Below are positions 14,301 to 22,825 of a DNA stretch of 64,000 nucleotides, piece after piece. How positions within the stretch are numbered: the first letter of the stretch is position 1; each line of letters opens with the position of its first letter. This DNA comes from Anas platyrhynchos. Its lineage: Eukaryota > Chordata > Aves > Anseriformes > Anatidae. The notes beneath the pieces are model-generated. The model searched no databases. It saw only the letters and a program-made list of their open reading frames with translations, and was not told the DNA's origin. The position numbers and the translations under genes are program-made. Location: assembly GCF_047663525.1 (NCBI RefSeq), contig NC_092588.1:142932001-142996000 (forward strand), in the 5' to 3' direction.

Positions 14301-17300
14301 TTTGACAAGGCAACTTTTCCCAACAGAGATATATTAAATGATAAAATTAAATAAAACTAATAAATGAAACACACTTCACATTCTTGGGAAAATGATTTTG
14401 AAAAAACAATGCAGTGTAAGTAATAAAGTGTACTGTAAATACAGAAATATTTTTAAGTTTGCTACTTCTTTAATAGAGACTGTCTTTTTACATGATAAGC
14501 TAGCTATTTACAAAAGCAATATATTTAGTAGAAACTTGGAAAAAATGCAAAGTAAAATAAAGGCATTTCAGTCTTTAAAATTCTGCATTTAATCAGAGTT
14601 AACTTTGATAAAGAACATTATGTTCAGACAAGTTTATAGCGTAATTCTTACCAATTATTACAAAGTACAATATACACGTAGTTCAGTAAATACGTACCTG
14701 CTTAGCCATATTTTCTACAAATCTAGGTGATCTCTCCCTTAAAAATGTAACAATATCTTTATATATGTCACTTTTTCTTTCATAGTCAATGTCACCTTTA
14801 CTCTTTAGCTCACCCTTTAAAAAAGAATAAACATAAAATTAGTAACAGTATCACCTTACACAGGTAATTTAATCTGTATCATAAAATACTGCTAAAGAGC
14901 ACAGACATACACTGTAACAATTAGGTGCAGAAGCCTCATGATCAGCATCAGACTTCAGTAAGTCAGTGAAGGTGCATGGATCACCTCCACAGATCCCAAC
15001 AAATAACGAAGATCTTATAGACAATTCTGCAAGTAACTACTCTCAGTTAAAATTCATTGCACTGTAGGCAGTTCAACTGTAAAGGGTTTAGGGCTCATGG
15101 CAAACAATCAACTAAATGTGAGCTTCCAATGCACTGCAGTGGATGGCTAAAAGGATCAGAAAATAACGTGACCTGACTCAGCCTATGCTTTACTAATTTT
15201 ATCCATTAAAAACATCAAAATTTCCCTTTAAAAAAAAAAAAAAAAAAAGACTCTCAGGGAAAAGCAATTTGTAAAGTTATACCCGAGGGACATCAGTCTC
15301 TCTTCAAAATATATTACAAAGTTTTGGTTAATGCTTAAGCTGTATCGGGGGCTATTATGCCTGTACAAAACCCATCTGTAAAGAAAGAGGTAACCAGAAT
15401 GAAAAGTAGATAAAAAGAAATAAAAGTTTCTAAAAAGTTTCTATTGAAAGGAGAAAGAACTGCTTATGATTTACAGACAAATGCAAGCTATACATATGAG
15501 TGACAATATCACGTCTCATCAATATTAGCCACACATCAGATCAAGAGCACTGAGGGACCAGAGAGGCATCTGGTCCCACAGTACCTTTATATAGGAGTAG
15601 TGTGAAGAACAGTGAGGGCACATGCAAAGACTAACCAACCACTCCTAGCAAAAAGTAGAGAACACATTCCTGGTACAAACCTTGAAGAAAAAGAGCTCTA
15701 AAAGTACAGGAAAACTATCATGCACTTATTACTGTTCCTTCTCCATCAGTACTAATACAGTAACTCTGCAGGTCTTACAGCTTCAACTCCACTCCCCTAT
15801 ACCTGATGGATCTCTGACTTTAGCACATACAAATATTTGTCACTTCACGGTAGCCTTCATTATTACTTACTCCATTTAAAAATACTCCTGCCGTGCTGCA
15901 AGTGATACACAATGGATCAGTGTCATGTGGTTTGATAATTAAGTAACAAATTTCTCCATGCACTTGTCTCCAGGGAGGAGCTCTGCATCCATTAGAGAAT
16001 GTGTAATCTGAAAACAATTAGTATGAATATTTGTATCCAATTTAAACATGTATTTTAATAATTATCCCTGATGATTAATATAATTTAAACAAATCAAGCT
16101 CCCAAAATAGTATCTTACTCTTAAGCAGTCATACTCTGTTGGGAAAGAATCATGCAAAAATCTGTGACCCATGGTCCAATTCAACAAACAACTACAACTA
16201 TGCCTAGCACTTAACAGGATCAGGGACTCCATTTATTTTTTTTAATTCTAATGAAGACTGGAGATTATTTCTGTAAGTAAAGGCTGAAGAAGAGCATTAC
16301 GTATCTGGAAATATATTTTATTTTACTTCATAACACTGAGGTGGAGAAAAATTATTTATATTTATTAACACAATTATTTTAACACATTCCACACAGAAGG
16401 CAAGTACTTTATTAAGGGTATATGCAAAGGTTAGATGTGATAAAATTCAGACCTGATGTATATTCCAGTGATTCCAGTACTGTGTCTTCTCCTTTCCCAG
16501 AGAAATTCTTGAGAAGATTCACTTCATTATTTACAGCAGTTGGACTTAGTCTTACATCTCTGCAATTAATAGAAAAGGTCTATCATCAAAAGGACGTGCA
16601 CAGAGATATCAGAAGAGAGTATTATAGTTTTCTTGAACACTGAGTCTTATTAGTAGCAACAAAAATCTGGAGATAGGTCATCTGCCATTTTTTTCTTGAT
16701 TTTTATCTGTTAGTTCAGAGATTTTTTAGTTCCATAGCTAAGAAGGCCTTGTAACTATGAACCAGACTCAAAGTGCTCTCATGAAGAAATAAACATTTCC
16801 CTGAAAATATTTAACTGTTACTTTGTTATTTGTACAAATTACTTCAATTTGCTACCAAAATGCAAAACATATGCAATAAAAACAAAAACACTTGCAGGCA
16901 CACACTCACATACCCACACCTACATCAAAATCTTAAGGGGAAAAAAAAGTGTTTTTTCAATAACTCAGTGAACAGTGAAAGTCATTCCAATAAATTTCTC
17001 TATATCACACCAAAAGCACATGTTGTGGGTTGAAAACAATCTAGCTTAACTATAAAAGAAAAAATGCACTAGCTGACATACTTCAGTTGCATTTGAAATG
17101 CACTTACTTTGAAATCTGTTTTAAAGAACTATTAAGGAGTTGCATATCCAGCTGATGAAGAAGAATAAAAATTTTCATTTTCTTCTCTGTTTCAGGGTCA
17201 TCAACTTTTTTCACTTTATCAAGTAAATGCAACATGGACTTATCTTCTCCTTCAACAGTCCCATATTCAGGGCCAAGAATTTTCACTATAGGGTCTCTGT

Positions 17301-20300
17301 TAGCTGTAAACAGGAAACAGAATCAGTATAAGATGATACTACGTTAAAAACGATGAGGTAAGAGTAACACTTTTTATCTCAACTGCTGAATAATTTCTGT
17401 GCTATTAATTTACAAAATTGCATTTCACCAAAAAAAAAAAAAAAGAAGATTCATTCAACCAAGAAGTAAATATTAATTATCAACAGTCCCTTTTTGTGTA
17501 AAATTGCCCTGCTGATCACCAAAACAGGAAATCAGTGGGCTTAACTCACTGAAAATGGATCATTTGGGAAATATGATTTAGTGTTAAAGAACATGTTTAA
17601 AGTTTTCTAGCAACATTCCCAATGGTCCCATTACTTCCTCAGCTATGCCAGCTGTCCTTTTTTTTTTGGTAAACAGTGATATAGCTTCATGTCAGTGGGT
17701 TTTACAAAAACAATTTGCCCTGTTCTTGAGAATGAAGTCCCATGCAGCTGTGAATGTCTCAGCACGATACTCAGTCCATATTATTCTTCCCTATTATTCA
17801 TGGTTGATCACTCCCAGTGAAGGACCCTGGGCTAGATGCATCTTAAGTTTGATCCAGTGTGGGTATTGATATTTTAGTATTGCAGATCCAATTTCTGCTA
17901 ATGGTACTAAGGAATATTACTGATCTCTTCTGCCTTCAACGAGAGGAGGATATCCAGTTCAGCATACCAAGGGTCTTGTCAGTTTGTAAAACTAGGACTT
18001 GAATATGACACAATAAAAGTACCAGTGCCTGTATTTCAAAAGCTTCTGTGAGAAGGACCTGGAAATGTTCACCATGAACGTCGTGCAGGTACGAATGTCC
18101 TTAGCATATGAGATTATTTTTTTCCTTGAATATTTTAAGGGATGTAACATTTTAAAAGTGGGTTAAACTGCAATCAAAGGAAAAATTGCTGTAAGCTTCC
18201 AATGAGACATTCTTCTGCTGAAATTTAAGCCTACTGTCTGTTGCAATAGCTGCTGTATTACTCAGTATACGTGAATTTCTATATGAAAATCAACAGTTTT
18301 ATTTTAACTTTATTTCAGATTTCTTTGTTACTGATTTATGTGAAAACAAAAGAAGAAACAGAAACTTCATTAAGTCCTGGATGAGAACTTTGGGGCACGT
18401 TCATGAATCAACACCTTTTCATATACTTAAAATGCATTTCTTTCTTCAAATTTCATAAACACAAACTCAAGAAGACAAGCTTTTTAAAATAAAGATGTAA
18501 AAAGAAAAAATAAAGACATTAAACCTTCAAGGCAAGCCTGTGCTTCCTTCAACTTTTTCTCCATAGCAATTTGTAGCAAACGGGACAGCTGGTCAAAATT
18601 GCGAACTCTGAGATTTGATGCAGTGAGGAGAAGCAAGGGCTGGCCATCCTCGTCTCTGGCTTCAGACTTAACAGTTTCTCCACTGGAAAAAATAGATTTT
18701 ATATTTTAAAAAGAGGAACTTCAATAAACAGCAAGTTTTAGAGATGAAACTTGAATATTATGTAAGCTTCACATGATAAAGCTTTACAGTTTATTTAATG
18801 TGTTTTTTTCAGAAAGCTTCCAAGGTAAACCACTTTATTCACTACAAATCAAACACCTGTAACTCATTTGCTTGATCTTGGCAACACCTTTTAACAGAAT
18901 TTTGACAGACTAAATTTGTGAAAAAGGAGTCTTAACAGGACTAGTCACACCTGTCGTTTAGTCTCACAAAATGTTGACTCGTCTCCTGCATGTTCAACTA
19001 CAGGACTGCTAAGTGATTTTCTGACTACAGTGTTCAGAACTGATAACTGATTTAAAATGACATATATCATATGACCAAATGATCCAAATGGCTAGAATGA
19101 GAAATATGCAATCTTTGCCTCAAATTTTCTGATTTTACATTTTTCAAACCCGGTTCTAGGATTATCTGAGCTGTTGTTTCTCCTTGAGACCAATTAAGCT
19201 CTGAGATTTCAGCACGGACTGTAGGAATGATGTAGGAATGATTCTTCTGCCTTCAAGCTTTGCCTCTACAGAATATTGAAAGCATTCTTGACTAAGGCCT
19301 TACAATGCCCTAACCTTACCAATTTTCTCTGAGTTACATCCACCATCTTTGAATTATAAATTGTTTTATATATAAAAATATTTCCTTTTAATTAGAAGAA
19401 GTAAATATGCAGTATTTATATGTATTAAAGGTCCCTATAAATTATGTCAATTCCCCTTCCATAGCACATATGTAAATATCTACTTGCTCAAAACTGCTTG
19501 CTTGCTTCTCACTGTAGAGAAAGGTTCCTGTCTGTGACATCCAAGCTGCTAATTACCACACTGATTTAATCTATATCTGAGACTTCAGATAGTGCTTTAA
19601 ATCCTTTTGTAATATCTCCAACTCCCATTTTAGTTCCCATTTTTTGTGTGGCCATGATTCCTTACTGTATTTCTTATCCTGCTTCCATTAACCATCCTCA
19701 GTATAACTCCTACATTATCCATCCTGAAACTAGACTGAACTCTGACATAACTAAACAGATAAAAATAATACTGTAGGTAGTTTCTGTTAAGAGAAGATAG
19801 GAATAACATCAGTTATTTATTTGGTTCAATCTTTTTTAATTTACAGTGTGTAAAATCCTGTTTACCAGAGGAGGAATCAAATCAGATTTTTTCAGTCACC
19901 ATCCTTCAGAATCTCTCTCTGAAGTCCTTTCTTCAGGGTTAAGTTACCATGTTTTCCTGGTTACAGCAAAGCTTGCTACTTCCTCTCTCCTTCTACTTCT
20001 CCTCTTCAATACAATGCTAAAAACACAGCCACACAAGCTCTTCTATACACTGCTTGAATCTTTGTTGTGGTCAATATTCATATGCCTGTATATTTTTTGG
20101 AGACTGCTGATTGCTCACTAACCTACTTCCCTCAAGAAGGTCAATGAATTCTTAGAAGTTTCATATAAATTAAAGGCAGATAAAAGATAAAAACAGTTTA
20201 AACAAAGTTTAGTTTATAGTCTAAGACTTGCTGTCCTTCTGCATGATGTTTCATGTGAACTTTAGTTATGTTTTTCATACCCATGTAATTGAATGACATC

Positions 20301-21669
20301 TAATGGCTTGTAGTATGCTGAATGTCAGGAAAGAATAACTAATAGTTCTGTCCGAGATTAAGTTCCAAGACTCTATAGAAAAATAAAAAAATAAAAAACA
20401 TGTATCCATATACAGAATTTTATCTGGGGGAAATATTATTTAGCTTAAGTATCATGACTATACTTAAACTAAAGACTAGCTGTAGAGAACAGTGAACTTT
20501 CTCTTCAGATTTCTAAAAAAAAGGTCTTTAAAAAAATGGTGCCTAAAAATCCCCCCAAATGTAAAGGATGATATAGGGTAACCCATTAGGAAATGTATGT
20601 ACTAGGTGTATATTTCTATTGGTTCTTTGGAAAGAACTGCGTGGTGGAAGGGAAGAAAATATTTTCTCAGAATTAGGGTATTTCTACTGCATTATCTAAA
20701 TGGAATGGAATTTGTCTACTTATCAAGGAAAACTCTGAAAATTCTTTAGTTGCTTTGTTATTTAGCCAAGAAAAATGAATTTGTGCATCTGGGTCACCTT
20801 GTCATGTCATTGTTCAAAGAATCCCCAAAATTATGTAGGGTTACAGTCACATAAGTCTTAGGCATCGTTGCTAAGCCAGTTCATGTCTTAAAAAACAAGA
20901 ATAAACTTCTTATTTTTTTCAGCACTAATTTTCAAATACTAAAAGAACTGTTAAGACTATTTGATAAATAAGTTATAGCACTGTAACAGCTACGTTGATT
21001 AAGACTGAAACCATGTTAATACATTAACACTGACTACTTATAAAGGACTTGGTGACTACTGTTCTCAAAGAAGCTGAAATTCAAGATTTTGTTTGTTAAT
21101 CCACCTCAATAGCAGCATTAAAACCTATGCTTAATCAGGAGCAACTTTAACATTAATATAAATCCCAGGATAAATCAGTTAGACACATTGTCAGAAGCCT
21201 TAGGAATAGACAGTGCAAGTCATACAAATGCTAACTGGACAGGTCTGTATTCAAAACCAAGACAGAATAGTCAAACTCCAAAAAAGCAATGCATTTTAAC
21301 TCAAAAAAATCCATATATAACACTAAGAAATCCCACCCACTTCAGCATCCCAAATACACTAAGGCTTTTTTTAATGCCAAATGAATAAAATTTTGCTTTG
21401 TACTTCACCTTCAACACTTCAAAACACACTGCAGTTCAGACTTACTCAATCTCATAACCCTCTCCAAAGGCTGAAGAGTCCAACTGTGTTTTCCACTCCA
21501 GGGGCTCCTTGAAGACAACCACTGCTTCCTGAGGATGTCTGGTGCTGAAGTCCTCTGCAAACTTAATGATTTGATTTAAAAGAGCTTCATTCAAAGGGGT
21601 GATTTCAAGTGTGCCAGTTCCATAGCCAGCAGCAGTCCACTGAGCTGCTCTTGCCAACGCTGCGCCCAT
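8195..21669 (-). CDS. ARMC4: ARMC4/ODAD2, outer dynein arm docking complex subunit; 5' part, nine exons, continues past left edge
   Basis: Nine exons joined in frame give residues 1-476 of a protein that aligns without gaps in order to the N-terminal half of vertebrate ARMC4 (about 1040 residues in human). Diagnostic stretches are [20 protein letters not shown] near the start, the [11 protein letters not shown] and [11 protein letters not shown] segments, the acidic [10 protein letters not shown] run, and [17 protein letters not shown] at the last visible exon. Known role: ARMC4 helps anchor outer dynein arms to ciliary doublet microtubules, and human loss causes primary ciliary dyskinesia. 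Only the N-terminal conserved region and the low-complexity charged linker (about residues 300-450) are here. The armadillo repeats that follow in the family are encoded beyond position 1. Coding joins are 21446-21669, 18525-18682, 17108-17303, 16453-16559, 15871-16007, 14698-14814, 10251-10471, 8535-8657 and 8195-8339. No in-frame stop or frameshift was seen, so the gene looks intact as far as it is visible. Confidence 0.95.
8535..8657 (-). CDS. ARMC4: ARMC4 exon, residues 387-427 (Ser/Lys-rich linker)
   Basis: Acceptor ATTTTAG, donor GTATGG. It encodes [17 protein letters not shown] and continues as a basic, serine-rich linker. SAK near the start lines up with human GSAKEIQED; otherwise similarity is weak. 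Frame is kept on both sides. Confidence 0.85.
8658..10250 (-). other. ARMC4: ARMC4 intron with perfect palindrome and T20 tract
   Basis: About 1.6 kb of noncoding DNA between exons. It contains the palindrome at 9423-9446 and a run of 20 T at 9492-9511. No other feature recognised. Confidence 0.8.
9407..9446. repeat. Perfect 24-bp palindrome within a triplicated 11-mer
   Basis: Positions 9423-9446 equal their own reverse complement (centre AGATCT at 9432-9437). The 11-mer CTACATCTAGA occurs at 9407-9417 and 9436-9446 and inverted at 9423-9433. Could form a short cruciform or hairpin; no protein site recognised. Confidence 0.95.
10251..10471 (-). CDS. ARMC4: ARMC4 exon, residues 314-386 (divergent linker)
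   Basis: Acceptor CTTTTGTTAG, donor GTAAGT. It encodes a lysine-rich, low-conservation linker ([20 protein letters not shown] at the start, [20 protein letters not shown] near the end). Only the C-terminal [11 protein letters not shown] clearly resembles human WEPSLNWKTT. Assignment rests on that match, the perfect frame on both sides and good splice sites. Confidence 0.88.
10472..14697 (-). other. ARMC4: ARMC4 intron, 4.2 kb
   Basis: AT-rich noncoding sequence. A (TTTA)n microsatellite lies at about 13332-13354, and a short TTCTATGATTCTAT motif near 11933-11948 resembles the CR1 3' terminal repeat but has no CR1 sequence attached. No exon or RNA gene recognised. Confidence 0.75.
14698..14814 (-). 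CDS. ARMC4: ARMC4 exon, residues 275-313
   Basis: A 39-codon phase-0 exon with acceptor TTTTTTAAAG and donor GTACGT. It encodes [20 protein letters not shown] and [19 protein letters not shown], matching human [32 protein letters not shown]. Confidence 0.95.
14815..15870 (-). other. ARMC4: ARMC4 intron, 1.06 kb
   Basis: Noncoding; contains a run of 19 A at 15230-15248. Nothing else recognised. Confidence 0.8.
15871..16007 (-). CDS. ARMC4: ARMC4 exon, residues 229-274
   Basis: Acceptor GTTTTCAG, donor GTAAGT. It encodes [15 protein letters not shown], then [12 protein letters not shown] and [13 protein letters not shown]. This is the best-conserved block in the window and the clearest single identifier of the gene: human has [29 protein letters not shown]. 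The exon ends in phase 0. Confidence 0.97.
16453..16559 (-). CDS. ARMC4: ARMC4 exon, residues 193-228
   Basis: Acceptor ATTAATTGCAG. It encodes [18 protein letters not shown] and [17 protein letters not shown], matching human [32 protein letters not shown]. The donor GTCTGAAT at 16452 is weak (only GT and the preceding CAG fit well), but the spliced frame continues directly into [13 protein letters not shown]. Confidence 0.92.
17108..17303 (-). CDS. ARMC4: ARMC4 exon, residues 128-192
   Basis: Acceptor TGTTTACAG, donor GTAAGTG. It encodes [15 protein letters not shown] through [11 protein letters not shown], collinear with human ARMC4 [15 protein letters not shown] and LHLLNHSLKHIS. The segment is helix-rich and charged ([16 protein letters not shown]). 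Confidence 0.95.
17304..18524 (-). other. ARMC4: ARMC4 intron, 1.2 kb
   Basis: AT-rich noncoding sequence with no repeat, exon or RNA gene recognised. Confidence 0.8.
18525..18682 (-). CDS. ARMC4: ARMC4 exon, residues 75-127
   Basis: Acceptor TTTTTTCCAG before 18682. The reading frame continues from 2 nt carried over (GA+T gives D). It encodes [16 protein letters not shown] through [11 protein letters not shown], matching the human segment around VKSEEVDKNGQPLLFL and [10 protein letters not shown]. The donor at 18524 reads GTTTAATG, which is weak, but the join to the next exon restores the conserved [11 protein letters not shown]. Confidence 0.93.
18683..21445 (-). other. ARMC4: ARMC4 intron after the start-codon exon, 2.8 kb
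   Basis: AT-rich noncoding sequence. A 10-base tandem duplication (GTAGGAATGAT) is seen near 19221-19243. No coding or RNA feature recognised. Confidence 0.8.
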
Positions 21670-21697
21670 GGTCTTGCCTTGTATTGAAGGTGGACAC
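21446..21697 (-). CDS. ARMC4: ARMC4 exon with start codon (residues 1-74 plus 2 nt)
   Basis: The ATG is at 21669-21667 in the context AAGACC-ATG-G, a good Kozak match (G at +4). It begins [15 protein letters not shown], which matches the family's N-terminus, so this start is chosen with confidence. The exon ends at 21446 with a canonical donor (GTAAG). The 5' limit at 21697 is inferred from a possible AG acceptor; in that case 28 nt of 5' UTR precede the ATG and a separate noncoding first exon lies upstream. Confidence 0.93.
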
Positions 21698-21746
21698 CTT
21701 AACGAGTAAACACAGTCAGAGAATGACCATACTGAGCTCTCAGACA

Positions 21747-21845
21747 GAATCATTAAGGTTGGAAAAGCCCTCCAAGATTCACCTGGTACAACCATCCCCC
21801 TACCACCAATGTCACCCGCTGAAGTTGGGTAGCTGACGTATCTCC
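21747..21845 (-). mobile_element. CR1-type LINE, truncated 3' end
   Basis: Read on the minus strand, this ends in the CR1 signature CTTTTCCAACCTTAATGATT, preceded by a GGTTGTACC...CTTGGAGGG stretch as in CR1 3' ends. The element is sense with respect to ARMC4, and its terminus is about 50 bases upstream of the inferred acceptor of the start-codon exon. Possible but more diverged CR1 sequence continues to about 21990. Old, non-functional copy. Confidence 0.75.
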
Positions 21846-22179
21846 TCCTCCCACACTCACGTGCCCACCACAGACGTTGTCACCAGTCCTTGCGGTTCTA
21901 CCCTCTGCAGTGCTTTACCTCACCCCTCTGCCCAGCAGGTCCAGCTCTGCTACATGCTGGGCATTATCACAAGCCCTAACGCTAAAACGATCATCAAGGC
22001 TATTTCAGTTGTTAAAATCAATTCATAACTCTAGAATACTTTTATTTTTCATACTAATATTTCATAGCAAATGTACAGCATTAAACATAAATTGCCTTTT
22101 GTATTGCCTGAAAATGCTGTTTTACCATTACTAATCCAATAAAAAGGGAACACCATCAAAAGGAACCACTCCTACAATA

Positions 22180-22265
22180 CGCTGTAATTAGATGTAAAGA
22201 TGTCTGTAATTAAAAATGTCATAAAAATGACATAAAGATGTCTGTAATTAGGTGTAAAGACATTT
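22180..22265. repeat. Short degenerate tandem repeat
   Basis: The phrases GATGTCTGTAATTA and TAATTAGRTGTAAAGA recur two to three times in about 85 bases, with an ATGTCAT/ATGACAT inverted pair between them. It looks like a local minisatellite-like duplication between the ARMC4 start-codon exon and the CpG island. Confidence 0.7.
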
Positions 22266-22379
22266 GGGAATGATTTTACTGCAGGTAAATCCTTCAAGTG
22301 AGGAAGGGGGGATTGGGAACCTAACAAAATTTTTTAAAGAAACAGGAGAATCAGGTGGGAAAGAAACAGTTTTCACCTT

Positions 22380-22825
22380 GATTAATTCAGTTAGACGGAG
22401 GTGACGCAGACCTGTTAGGGTTAGAATAAAGGCTTCTCCTCGTCGGGTCGCACAAGCCCCGCGTGCTTTGGGGAACCCCCACACAACACCCACCAGCGAC
22501 CCCCCTCCACCTCCAAACCCTTTCTTCGAGCCGAGGGGTGCCACGCGGGCACCCCAAACCCGCAGGAGCCGGCAGGGGGAAGGTCCCGCTGCTGAGGAGA
22601 CCCCGGGACCCCGCAAAGCGGCCGGGACCGAGCTGAGGGCACCCCGGAGCCCCGCCGAGCCGCTCGGGCCCGGGCGTTGCTACGGGGCCGAGCCCCGCGA
22701 CTGCCGTTGCCGGGAGCCGCGGGTAAACAACGGCAATGGCGGCGGGGCGGCCGCTGAGGCGAGGGGAGGGCGGCGGCGCTGGGGCGCAGTGCCTGAGGGG
22801 CACGGCTTAAACCTTCCCCTGCTTG
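22380..22825 (-). promoter_or_regulatory. ARMC4: CpG island, probable ARMC4 promoter and noncoding first exon
   Basis: An abrupt GC- and CpG-rich block in otherwise AT-rich DNA, densest at about 22550-22790, lying 0.7-1.1 kb upstream of the ARMC4 ATG. This is the usual position for the promoter plus a noncoding exon 1. A plausible minus-strand donor (CAAG then GTGAAA) ends such an exon at 22377; an alternative (ACAG then GTCTGC) lies near 22410. Neither is proven. Open frames of up to 138 codons cross the island on both strands but have only GC-driven composition and no family resemblance. Divergent transcription to the right is possible but not shown. Confidence 0.8.
22676..22730. promoter_or_regulatory. 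ARMC4: RFX half-sites and forkhead site cluster in the ARMC4 CpG island
   Basis: GTTGCT at 22676-22681 (AGCAAC on the gene strand) and GTTGCC at 22706-22711 are X-box half-sites of the RFX type. GTAAACAA at 22723-22730 fits the forkhead consensus RTAAAYA. RFX factors and FOXJ1 are the established activators of motile-cilia genes. The second half of each X-box is degenerate (GGGGCC, GGGAGC), so binding is inference. Confidence 0.5.
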
